This document shows positions 43,457 through 51,296 of a stretch of 64,000 nucleotides of DNA, piece by piece. Origin of the DNA: Coriobacteriia bacterium (GTDB taxonomy: Bacteria; Actinomycetota; Coriobacteriia; Coriobacteriales; Atopobiaceae); contig JAUMVN010000001.1 of the NCBI GenBank assembly GCA_030530145.1, positions 124,001 to 188,000 on the forward strand, written 5' to 3'. The notes beneath the pieces were generated by a model. The model was not told the origin of the DNA and searched no databases. It worked only from the letters and a program-made list of their open reading frames with translations. Position 1 is the stretch's first letter. Each line of letters starts with the position of its first letter. The position numbers and the translations under genes were made by a program.

Positions 43457-44149
43457 TTACTGCTCGAGCGTGTCCGGCTGGCTTGCCTTCGGCGCGACGG
43501 TGTGCTCGCCGGTCACGCGGAAGATGGCCCACGCGGCCACGCGCTTGGCCAAATCGCCGATGCGCTCGAAGTACTTGGCGACCATCAGCAGCTCGGGCAG
43601 GTACTGGGCGGAGGACTTGCCGTCGCGGATGAGCTTGACGAGCTTCGCGTGGACCTCCCAGTACACCGAGTTTACATTCTCGTCGGCCTCGATGACGCTC
43701 TGGGCGAGCTCGACGTCGGAATTGATGAAGGCGTCCACCGCGTCGCCGACCATCTTCGCGCACATCTCGCTCATGGAGCCGACCTCGGCCGAGACCTTGG
43801 AGGCGGCCTTCTCGGGGAGCTCCTCGACGAGGAAGGCGACGTCGCGCGTCATCCCGTCGATGTGCGAGAGGTCGGAGACGATGCGGAACGCGCCCGAGAC
43901 GAGGCGCAGGTCGTCGCCGATGAGGGGCTGCTGGAGCAGCATCGCGTCGAGGCAGCTGTCCTCGATCGCCGAGCGCAGGCGGTCCTCGTCCTTACGGCCT
44001 CCGGCCACGCCCTCCTTGGCGCCCTCGTCGCCCCTCGCGGCGAGGCCCGCCGCGAGGATGTCGGAGACGCACTTCTCCTTGAGGCGGTCGATGAGCTCCT
44101 TGATGCCGCCGAGCTGGCTGGTGAACTTGGTGCGGGTCTGCATAACCAT
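43457..44149 (-). CDS. phoU: Phosphate signalling protein PhoU
   Basis: 230 residues in two three-helix repeats, the PhoU fold. It links the PstSCAB transporter to the histidine kinase and keeps the response off in high phosphate. An ~18-residue insertion (LAARGDEGAKEGVAGGRKDEDRLR in part, ~35-58) lies in the first repeat. Starts 1 bp after the pstB stop. Confidence 0.93.
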   Translation of the reverse strand: MVMQTRTKFTSQLGGIKELIDRLKEKCVSDILAAGLAARGDEGAKEGVAGGRKDEDRLRSAIEDSCLDAMLLQQPLIGDDLRLVSGAFRIVSDLSHIDGMTRDVAFLVEELPEKAASKVSAEVGSMSEMCAKMVGDAVDAFINSDVELAQSVIEADENVNSVYWEVHAKLVKLIRDGKSSAQYLPELLMVAKYFERIGDLAKRVAAWAIFRVTGEHTVAPKASQPDTLEQ

Positions 44150-44150
44150 A

Positions 44151-44957
44151 TCAGCTGAACCTTCCTGAGAGATATTCCTGCGTGCGGGTCTGCTTGGGGT
44201 TTCCGAACAGCTCCTTCGTGGGGCCGCTCTCGATGAGCTCGCCCAGGTAGAAGAAGCAGGTCTTGTCGGCCACGCGCGCGGCCTGCTGCATGTTGTGGGT
44301 CACGACGACCACGGTGTGGTCGCAGGCGAGCTCGCCCATGAGCTGTTCCACCTGCAGGGTCGAGATCGGGTCGAGCGCCGAGGTGGGCTCGTCCATGAGG
44401 AGCACCTCGGGGTTCGTGGCGAGGGCGCGCGCGATGCACAGGCGCTGCTGCTGGCCGCCCGAGAGCCCGAGGCCTGACTGGTCGAGCTTGTCCTTGACCT
44501 CGTCCCAGAGCGCGGCGCGCGTGAGGCAGCGCTCCACGATCTCGTCGCCCTCGGACCGCGTGAGGCGCTTCATGCGGGCGGGTCCGTAGAGGATGTTGTC
44601 GCGGATGCTCATCGGGAAGGGGTTCGGGTGCTGGAACACCATGCCGACGTGCACGCGCAGGGCGTTCGCGTCCATCTTGAAGATATCGGAGCCGCGGAAC
44701 TCGATCGTCCCCTCGGTGCGCACTCCCTCGACGAAGTCGCACATGCGGTTGAAGGTGCGCAGGAGCGTGGACTTGCCGCAGCCGGACGGACCGATGAAGG
44801 CGGTCGCACGCTTCTCCGGGATCTCCAGGTCGATCTTTTTCAGGGCCTGGAAGTCCGAATACCAGAGGTCGAAGCCGCGGATGCCGAGAGCGACGTCGGC
44901 GCCGTCGATCCCGCGGTGGTCGGCCTGGGTGAACTCTTTCTGCATTGTCTTCTCCAT
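44151..44957 (-). CDS. pstB: Phosphate ABC transporter ATP-binding protein (second pstB)
   Basis: 268-residue PstB ATPase powering PstCA. Walker A GPSGCGKST, LSGGQQQR signature, Walker B VLLMDEP and H-loop VVVTHNMQQ are all intact. It overlaps the stop of the first pstB by 1 nt (TGATG). Compared with the first copy it keeps the common N-terminus (FDLWYSDFQALKKIDLEIP). Confidence 0.95.
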   Translation of the reverse strand: MEKTMQKEFTQADHRGIDGADVALGIRGFDLWYSDFQALKKIDLEIPEKRATAFIGPSGCGKSTLLRTFNRMCDFVEGVRTEGTIEFRGSDIFKMDANALRVHVGMVFQHPNPFPMSIRDNILYGPARMKRLTRSEGDEIVERCLTRAALWDEVKDKLDQSGLGLSGGQQQRLCIARALATNPEVLLMDEPTSALDPISTLQVEQLMGELACDHTVVVVTHNMQQAARVADKTCFFYLGELIESGPTKELFGNPKQTRTQEYLSGRFS

Positions 44958-45781
44958 CAGCCGAACCTGCCGGTCAGGTAGTCGACGAGCTTCTGGTCCT
45001 TAGGGGCCAAGAAGATCTGGCGCGTCTCGCCGAACTCGATCATGTCGCCCATATAGAAGAAGGCGGTCCGGTCGGAGACGCGGGTGGCCTGCTCCATGTT
45101 GTGCGTGACGATGGCGACGCAGATCCCCGAGTCGGCGATGTCGCGGATCGTCTCCTCGACCGCGAAGGTCGAGATCGGGTCGAGCGCCGAGCAGGGCTCG
45201 TCGAAGAGCACCACGTCGGGCTTCATGGCCAGGGTGCGCGCGATGCACAGGCGCTGCTGCTGGCCGCCCGAGAGCGCGAGGGCGCTCTGGTCGAGCTTGT
45301 CCTTGACCTCGTCCCAGAGGGCCGCCTGCGAGAGGCTCTTCTCGACGAGCTCGTCCGCGGACGCCTTGTCGGCCACGCGGCCATGGCGCTTGGGCGCGAA
45401 GAGGATGTTCTCGCGGATCGACTTGCGGAAGGGCGTCGGCTGCTGGAAGACCATGCCGATGGACTTGCGCAGCTCGAAGAGGTTCTCATCCTTGGTGTTG
45501 ATGTCGTGGTCGTGGTAGATGATCTGCCCACCGACGACGCACTTGGGGATCTCGCGGTTCATGAGGTTCAGGCAGCGCAGGAAGGTCGACTTGCCGCAGC
45601 CCGAGGGCCCGATAAGGGCCGTGACGGTGCCCTTGTCGAAGGAGAGGCTCGTCGGGTGCAGCGACTCCTTCGTGTAGTTGTACTTGACGGTGACGTCGTT
45701 GGTCTCGAGCAGGTGCGCCGAGGTGACCGTGGGGGCGGCGGGCGTGCCGGCGGGGGTCTGGTTTCTCATGGTCTCGCTCAT
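44957..45781 (-). CDS. pstB: Phosphate ABC transporter ATP-binding protein (first pstB)
   Basis: 274 residues with intact GPSGCGKST, LSGGQQQR, VVLFDEPCSALDPIST and VTHNMEQATR. Clearly a paralogue of the following gene, not a recent copy: the N-terminal beta strands differ (LETNDVTVKYNYTKESLHPTSLSF), and so do the middle segments (PKRHGRVADKASADELVEK). ATG at 45781 overlaps pstA (ATGA). Tandem pstB pairs occur in several Gram-positives; different expression or heterodimers are possible. Confidence 0.95.
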   Translation of the reverse strand: MSETMRNQTPAGTPAAPTVTSAHLLETNDVTVKYNYTKESLHPTSLSFDKGTVTALIGPSGCGKSTFLRCLNLMNREIPKCVVGGQIIYHDHDINTKDENLFELRKSIGMVFQQPTPFRKSIRENILFAPKRHGRVADKASADELVEKSLSQAALWDEVKDKLDQSALALSGGQQQRLCIARTLAMKPDVVLFDEPCSALDPISTFAVEETIRDIADSGICVAIVTHNMEQATRVSDRTAFFYMGDMIEFGETRQIFLAPKDQKLVDYLTGRFG

Positions 45782-46734
45782 TCGCTCGTCATCTTCTTTG
45801 CCAGGAACTTGCCGAGGACGCGCGCCAGCACGTTGAACAGCAGCACGCAGATGATAAGGACCGCGGCCGTGCCCCAGACGATCTCGTCGTTGCCGGGAGA
45901 GGGCTCCATCTTCAGCTTCCAGATATGGACCGCGAGGGTCTCGGCAGGGCGGAAGATGTTCCAGGGGTTGCGCGGGCTCGCGAGGTTCAGGCTCGCGAAG
46001 TTGATGTTCACGGCGGCGGAGCCGGACGTGAAGATAAGGGCCGCGGCCTCGCCGAACACGCGGCCGGCCGAGATCACGACGCCCGTGACGATGGCGGGCA
46101 TGGCCGCGGGGAGAAGCACGTGCAGGGTCGTCTCCCAGCGCGTGAGGCCCATGGCGAGGCCTGCGTCGCGCTGGCTGCGCGGGACGTCCTCGAGCGCCCG
46201 CTGGATCACGCGGACGAGGATGGGGATGTTGAACATCGTGAGCGCCATCGCGCCGGCGAGAATCGAGATGCCCCAGCCGAGCGTGACCACGAAGAAGAGC
46301 GAGCCGAACATGCCGACGACGATGGAGGGCAGGCTCGAGAGCGTCTCGATGGCGGTGGAGGCCGCCTTGGTCACCCAGTTGTCGGGCGCGTACTCGACGA
46401 GGAAGATGGCCGCCCCGAGGCTGATCGGCACGCTGATGAGCAGCGTGATGATCAGCATGTAGAAGCTGTCGAAGAGCTCCGAGCTGATGCCGGGGTTCTC
46501 CGCGGCGGTCGGCGCCGTGGTGAGGAAGCCCGGCGCGAGCGCCTTGCCGAGGCCCTTGACGAGGATGAACGCGACGATGGCGCCCAGGAGGAAGAGCACG
46601 AACGCCACGATGACGGTGAGGATGCCCGTCGCAACGCGGTCCTGCTTGCCGATCCGCCTGGCGTGCGCGTCGAGGTCGACGCCCAGGCCGCCGGACTCGA
46701 CGGAGGCCGCCTTCGAGGTGGTGATGCTAGCCAC
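45778..46734 (-). CDS. pstA: Phosphate ABC transporter permease PstA
   Basis: 318 residues, six membrane helices. The EAA-like loop is DAGLAMGLTRWETTLHVLLPAAMPAIVTG. GTG at 46734 overlaps the pstC stop by 8 bp. A charged ~35-residue N-tail precedes TM1. Confidence 0.95.
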   Translation of the reverse strand: MASITTSKAASVESGGLGVDLDAHARRIGKQDRVATGILTVIVAFVLFLLGAIVAFILVKGLGKALAPGFLTTAPTAAENPGISSELFDSFYMLIITLLISVPISLGAAIFLVEYAPDNWVTKAASTAIETLSSLPSIVVGMFGSLFFVVTLGWGISILAGAMALTMFNIPILVRVIQRALEDVPRSQRDAGLAMGLTRWETTLHVLLPAAMPAIVTGVVISAGRVFGEAAALIFTSGSAAVNINFASLNLASPRNPWNIFRPAETLAVHIWKLKMEPSPGNDEIVWGTAAVLIICVLLFNVLARVLGKFLAKKMTSE

Positions 46735-47629
46735 GGTCCTTCGCCCCCTTGCTGCCGATGAGGTGGATGATCAGGATGAAGAAGAGCGACATGCCCATGA
46801 GCAGCAGGCCGAGCGCCCACAGCGCGTGGTACTGCACCGAGCCGGTGGTGGCGTTCGCGAAGCCCGAGGTCAGCGCCGTCGTGAGCGTGGCCGCCGGGGA
46901 AAGAAGCCCGGCAGGCATGATCTTCTCGACGCCGCCGATGACCATCTGGACGGCGAGGGTCTCGCCGAAGGCGCGCGTCATGCCGAGGATGACCGCGGTC
47001 ATGAGGGAGGGCAGCGCGGACTTGAGGACCACGTGCCAGACGGTCTGCCAGCGGGTGCAGCCGAGGGCATAGGAGCCCTCGCGGTACTGGTTCGGCACCG
47101 CGGCGAGCGCGTCGATGGAGAGCGTGGTCACGGTCGGCAGGATCATGACGGCCAGGACGATGGCGCCCGAGAGGATGCCCGCGCCCGTGCCGGCCGCGTC
47201 GCCGAAGACCGCTCGCATCGCAGCGTTGACGACGGTGAGGCCGATGAGGCCGTAGACGACCGAGGGGATGCCGACGAGCAGCTCGACGAGGGGCTGGAAG
47301 ACCTTCCGGCCGAAGCCCGGGCGCACCTCCACGACGAAGATGGCGGAGCCGAGCGCGACCGGCAGCGTGAAGAGCGTGGAGAGCACCATGACGCCGAAGG
47401 AGGTGACGATCAGGGGCAGCGCGCCGTACTTGCCGTCGGAGGGGACCCAGCTCGTCCCGGTGATGAAGGCCCCGAAGTCGATGCCGTCGACGAAGAACGC
47501 CGAGAGGCCCTGCTGGGCGACCATCACGATGAGGGTCACGACGATGACGGCCACGAGGGCGACGCACGCCCCGGTGAGGCCCAGGCCCACGTTCTCCAGG
47601 CGGCGCTTCGGCAGCAGTTGCTTAGCCAT
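46727..47629 (-). CDS. pstC: Phosphate ABC transporter permease PstC
   Basis: 300 residues, six membrane helices. The cytoplasmic coupling loop is EGSYALGCTRWQTVWHVVLKSALPSLMTA. ATG at 47629 follows AAAGG at 7 nt. It forms the channel with PstA. Confidence 0.95.
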   Translation of the reverse strand: MAKQLLPKRRLENVGLGLTGACVALVAVIVVTLIVMVAQQGLSAFFVDGIDFGAFITGTSWVPSDGKYGALPLIVTSFGVMVLSTLFTLPVALGSAIFVVEVRPGFGRKVFQPLVELLVGIPSVVYGLIGLTVVNAAMRAVFGDAAGTGAGILSGAIVLAVMILPTVTTLSIDALAAVPNQYREGSYALGCTRWQTVWHVVLKSALPSLMTAVILGMTRAFGETLAVQMVIGGVEKIMPAGLLSPAATLTTALTSGFANATTGSVQYHALWALGLLLMGMSLFFILIIHLIGSKGAKDRG

Positions 47630-47654
47630 TAAGCGACCTTTCTGTCTAGGGACA

Positions 47655-47698
47655 TAAAACGAGGTGCCGCCCGAAACGTAAGCTCCGGGCGCCACCTC
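47655..47698 (-). terminator. Partial terminator between pstS and pstC
   Basis: Minus-strand stem GAGGTGGCGCCCG/CGGGCGGCACCTC followed by GTTTTATG, placed so that pstS mRNA would exceed pstCAB mRNA. Confidence 0.7.
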
Positions 47699-47712
47699 GA
47701 GGGAAGGGAAGG

Positions 47713-48648
47713 CTACTTGGAAGAGACCTTGCCGTCGGCGTCCTTGGACACCTTCATGTCGGAGACGGGGATGAAGCCCTCCTCCTCGACGAGCGAGCCC
47801 TGGACCTCATCGGAGAGCATGAAGTCGATGAACGCCTGGGTGGCCTCGTCGGCGTCGGCGGCGGTGTACATGTGCTCGTAGGCCCAGATGTTGAAGTCGC
47901 CGCTGCAGACGTTCTCGGCGGTCGGCTCGACGCCGTCGACCTTGAGGGCCTTGAACTTGGTGTCGTCGAAGTAGGAGAAGGCGAGGTAGGAGATGGAGCC
48001 CTCGGTGGCCTGGATCTTCTCGACGACGGTGCCGGAGGAGTCCTCCTCGGCCACAGGGGCGAAGGTGTCCGGGGCCTTCTCGCCGGCCAGGACGGCGGCC
48101 TCGAAGGTGGCGCGGGTGCCGGAACCGGCCTTGCGCTCGATGACCTGGATCTTGCCGGCGGTGCCGCCGACCTCGGACCAGTCGGTGATGGCGCCGGTGA
48201 AGATGCCCTTGAGCTGCTCGGTCGTGAGGCCGTCGACGTCGACGGAGGAGTTCACGATCGGGCCCATGCCGACGACCGCGACGGTGTTGTCGGTGAGCTT
48301 GGCGGCGTCCGCGGCCTCGAGCTTCTCCTCAGCGAACACGTCGGAGCGGCCGATCTGGGCCTTGCCGTCCTTGACGTCCGAGAGGCCCTGGCCGGAGCCG
48401 CCGCCGGTGATGGCGACGGTCACGTCGGGGTAGGCGTCCTCGAACTTGGTCGCGGCGGACTCGACGAGCTTCTGGAAAGAAGTGGCGCCGGAGCAGTTGA
48501 CGGTGCCGGAGACGGAAGCGGCGTCGGAGCCGGACTCGGAGTTGCCGGAGCCTCCGCAGCCGACGAGGCCGAGGCCGGCGACCGCGGCGAGCGTGCCGCC
48601 GAAGCCGGCGACGAACTGACGACGAGAGAGGCTATCGAGCTTGGACAT
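47713..48648 (-). CDS. pstS: Phosphate-binding lipoprotein PstS
   Basis: 311-residue solute-binding protein. The signal has a twin-arginine-like SRRQFVAGFGG and lipobox GLGLVGC, so it is probably exported (perhaps by Tat) and lipid-anchored at Cys32 or nearby. The mature part has phosphate-contact motifs GATSFQKL, GGGSGQG and RKAGSGTRATFE. ATG at 48648 follows GGAAGGAG. First gene of the pst run. Confidence 0.95.
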   Translation of the reverse strand: MSKLDSLSRRQFVAGFGGTLAAVAGLGLVGCGGSGNSESGSDAASVSGTVNCSGATSFQKLVESAATKFEDAYPDVTVAITGGGSGQGLSDVKDGKAQIGRSDVFAEEKLEAADAAKLTDNTVAVVGMGPIVNSSVDVDGLTTEQLKGIFTGAITDWSEVGGTAGKIQVIERKAGSGTRATFEAAVLAGEKAPDTFAPVAEEDSSGTVVEKIQATEGSISYLAFSYFDDTKFKALKVDGVEPTAENVCSGDFNIWAYEHMYTAADADEATQAFIDFMLSDEVQGSLVEEEGFIPVSDMKVSKDADGKVSSK

Positions 48649-48713
48649 GGATCTCCTTCCAATGGATTGCCGGCGCCCCGCACGCATGCTGGCTTCCGGC
48701 CGTGTCAAGGAGC

Positions 48714-48719
48714 ATCCTA
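48714..48719 (-). promoter_or_regulatory. Candidate -10 of the pst operon
   Basis: Minus-strand TAGGAT 66 bp before the pstS ATG. No -35 hexamer is seen; instead TTGTAAGC motifs begin 15 bp upstream, as for an activator-dependent promoter. Confidence 0.4.
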
Positions 48720-48733
48720 TGGCCCGCCCCGAG

Positions 48734-48893
48734 CTTACAAAGCGACATTCGTCGACGCTTACGGACGCCTGATTGCGGCTTACATTGGCTTAACATTCGC
48801 GCCGATTTCGATTACCGCGCGGTTACGTCAGGCGCTCTACCTGCTGGCTTACAAAGCGACGGGCATTCCATCGGCTTTGTAAGCCGCCTTACG
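48734..48893 (-). promoter_or_regulatory. Pho-box-like repeat cluster upstream of pstS
   Basis: CTTAC (GTAAG on the operon strand) recurs at plus-strand positions 48734, 48758, 48779, 48848 and 48888, plus CTTAAC at 48789. The core, TTACATTGGCTTAACATT (48780-48797), repeats ACATT with an 11-bp period, the spacing of PhoB/PhoP boxes. GCTTACAAAGCGAC occurs twice. Inferred binding site of the regulator encoded at 42749-43441. Confidence 0.5.
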
Positions 48894-48922
48894 TTCGGCG
48901 CCCGCCCCGCAGCGCCGCACCC

Positions 48923-49145
48923 CGCCCCTCAATGTGCGGCTGCAGCAATGGAACGTGTCTTGCCGCCCCTCAGATGACGGTTGCAGCAACACGGCGCCTC
49001 TTGCCGCCCCTCAGATGACGGTTGCAGCAATCCAACGTTGCTGCAACCGTCTTTTAGGGGGCGAGAAGCCCCGCTCTGCAGCTGCAGCCGCGCTCAAAGG
49101 GGCGGCATGACGGGCCCTATTGCTGCAACCGTTATTAAGAGGGCG
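48923..49145. repeat. Palindromic six-unit cassette B (223 bp)
   Basis: Direct units at 48923, 48964 and 49005; inverted units at 49038, 49079 and 49120. Same 26-bp unit, 15-bp spacers, 7-bp centre (TCCAACG) and exact 41-bp period as cassette A. The two middle direct units are identical to each other. It ends 9 bp from the stop codon of the frameshifted nuclease-like gene. Confidence 0.95.
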
Positions 49146-49154
49146 AGCGCTCGG

Positions 49155-50158
49155 CTAGACTACATTTCCGGCTCGCTCGAGCTCCCGGTAAAGCTCGATA
49201 TGCCTCAGCTTCTGACGGTACTCATACTCGGGGGAGCGATGGCGCCGAGGATAGCCCGCCTCAGCACGGGCAGCAGCGACGATATCCTCCATGTAGTTGA
49301 TGTTGCGATACAGCTCTCGGTTGATGCGGTACTCGGAGATGCCCATGGCCTTGAGCTCGTTTCCACGCACGGTGTCGGAAAGAACGCCTTCGCGCGTCAT
49401 GTGCGTCTCTTCGCCGTCGTACTCGAAGGCGACGGGGTTGGCCCCTGACCCCTCGTACGGGGCAATAAGGATATCCGGTTTGCGCAGGACCTTATTGCCA
49501 GAGCCGAGCCGACCAACCGCAAGAGGCTCGTTCATGGAAAGAAGCTTGAGGCCGTAACCTTTCTTCTTCGCGGGCAGGCAAAGCCTGAGCGCGAGCTTGG
49601 TCTCACGCGGAGAGGCCGAGCCGGGAAGGACAAGCGCCGCCGCGCGCCTCAGGGCCTTAACGCCATCGGCGCCCTTAAGCTCCCCAAGAAACGCCTTGAG
49701 CCGATCGGGATCCGTCAACGGGCGCGAACGTTGGACCAGGCCTCCATCGCGACCCGGCGCCAAGGAATAGGTGCCCATGAATTCGCACAGCACAGCACAA
49801 CAACGAGCTCAAGCTCGGAAAGGCACGTGGCGAGCTGGAGCGCCGTCAGTTCGGGGCCGCAGCACCACAGGCCTCTCCTCAACTGAAAGACGGATCCGAC
49901 AGGCAGCGACGAACCGAACACATGAGAAATGTAAGAGGCCTGATGGCGGGCCCCGCCGTGGTCAGAAGTAACGAACTCAAGAGGCTCCCCGGCGCGGCGC
50001 AGCGCCGAGCTCTCGCACATAAGCTCGCGAACCGTGAGCGCGTCGACCGGACGCCCCGGCGCGCAGAGCGCCGTCGTGTTCGTCGGTCGCTCAACGAGCT
50101 CAAGCTCCGGGTGGCGAAGCAGGCGCAGCGCTGTTTTATGTGAGAGCAGGTTATCCAT
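49155..50158 (-). pseudogene. Frameshifted AbiEi/DUF559-like nuclease-fold gene
   Basis: Two frames make one ~332-residue protein. The first (from ATG 50158, MDNLLSHKTALRLL) runs to ~49790. The second continues with LCEFMGTYSLAPGRDGG to TAG at 49155. The break sits in three tandem pentamers, GTGCT-GTGCT-GTGCG (49784-49798); removing one pentamer gives 999 nt, a clean open frame. The N part resembles the AbiEi-like middle region of actinobacterial proteins. The C part (KPDILIAPYEG...VAFEYDGEETH...RGNELKAMGI) resembles a DUF559/PD-(D/E)xK endonuclease core. No SD precedes the ATG; CAGACA-17-TAGTTA lies 12 bp upstream, so a leaderless mRNA is possible. May be dead or phase-variable. Confidence 0.8.
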
Positions 50159-50439
50159 AGGCAGACGATAACTAATCGGGAGCTCCTATGGTGTCTGACA
50201 TGCGATTTCTCTAGAGTTGTCTAACCGAATTCTGCCGGAATTCTTCCCGAGTTTTCAACATTGCCAGGTAGTTGCTCCGAGGAAGAAGCCTGATAAGAAG
50301 TCCGTCCGCGAGCCGCGAGGCCGCTCACCCTCCGAACCGCAACCGTTCAACCGACGCCCTCCACAGCCCCGCCACAAACGAACACCCTGCAAGGAATTCT
50401 TACAAAGAGGCCTGAACGAATGCGTCGGAAATTCGTCGT

Positions 50440-50662
50440 CGCCCCTCTGATGACGGTTGCAGCAACCCGCGTCCTCTACCCGCCCATCAGATGACGGTTG
50501 CAGCAAAGCGACAGTTCTTGTTGCCCCCTAAAGTGCGATTGCAGCAGTCCATCGTTGCTGCAACCGTCGTTTAGGGGGCAAGAAGCCCCGCCCTGCAGCT
50601 GCAACCGAGCTCAAAGGGGCAACTCAGCGGGACCAATTGCTGCAACCGTCACTAAGAGGGCG
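50440..50662. repeat. Palindromic six-unit cassette C (223 bp)
   Basis: Direct units at 50440, 50481 and 50522; inverted units at 50555, 50596 and 50637; identical geometry to A and B. The spacer between inverted units 1 and 2 (AGAAGCCCCGCCCTG) differs from that of B by one base, so B and C are closer relatives. It lies between the divergent nuclease-like gene and the marR gene. The preceding 50159-50439 holds only a GAATTC-NNNN-GGAATTC palindrome (around 50227) and the putative promoter of the nuclease-like gene. Confidence 0.95.
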
Positions 50663-50705
50663 CGACCGAACATCCCCCGGCCCTCCGCAATTGTAGAGAT
50701 TGTTC

Positions 50706-50732
50706 GGCACCGAACGAAATTCGTTTGGTACC
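50706..50732 (+). promoter_or_regulatory. 27-bp palindromic operator for the MarR-ABC operon
   Basis: GGCACCGAACGAA-A-TTCGTTTGGTACC, 11 of 13 pairs symmetric, centred at 50719, 89 bp before the marR start and just after a TTGTTC (-35-like) at 50700-50705. Position and symmetry fit autoregulation by the MarR dimer encoded next. Confidence 0.7.
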
Positions 50733-50807
50733 TTGCAATCATCGCTTCACAGCCGTAAGGTAACCCAGACAAAAACACTTCCAAACATCGAGAAAGGAGG
50801 TCGAACG

Positions 50808-51296
50808 ATGAGGATTTCTGACGAGAAGCTCGCGGAATGTCGCGCGAACGAGACCGTTGACCAGCGCATTCTTCACGCATTCGGTTACTTCGGCCACTAC
50901 ATGTTCGTCAAGCGCGGCGGGCTCGGCGGCAAGCAGCATGTGCTCAAGACGCTTCTGGGCTCCGGCGGCGAGATGACCCAGCGGGAGCTGCTCGAGGAGA
51001 TGAGCATCAGCTCGGCGTCGCTCTCCGAGGTGCTCGGCAAGCTCGAGCGCGCGGGCCTTATCCGCCGCGAGCGCTCCGAGGCCGATAAGCGCCAGCTCGA
51101 GATCGTGCTCACCGAAACGGGCACCGGCCTCGCCCGCACCATGGTGGAGAACGAGCGCGAGTTCGAGGCCAACGCCCTCTCTATCCTCTCGGACGACGAG
51201 AAGCGCGACCTGCTCGCGACGCTCGACCGCATCTTCGACTACTGGAGAGAACACGAGAAACTAGACAAGGAGGCTTGCCCGTGCAGCAAGAACTAG
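50808..51296 (+). CDS. MarR-family transcriptional regulator
   Basis: 162 residues. The winged helix spans ~45-110 (MTQRELLEEMSISSASLSEVLGKLERAGLIRRERSEADKRQLE in outline), followed by dimerisation helices. The C-terminus CPCSKN is Cys-bearing. ATG at 50808 has GGAGGT at 7 nt. Its 3' end overlaps the first ABC gene. It probably represses the exporter operon through the palindrome at 50706-50732 and is relieved by a substrate. Confidence 0.93.
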   Translation: MRISDEKLAECRANETVDQRILHAFGYFGHYMFVKRGGLGGKQHVLKTLLGSGGEMTQRELLEEMSISSASLSEVLGKLERAGLIRRERSEADKRQLEIVLTETGTGLARTMVENEREFEANALSILSDDEKRDLLATLDRIFDYWREHEKLDKEACPCSKN

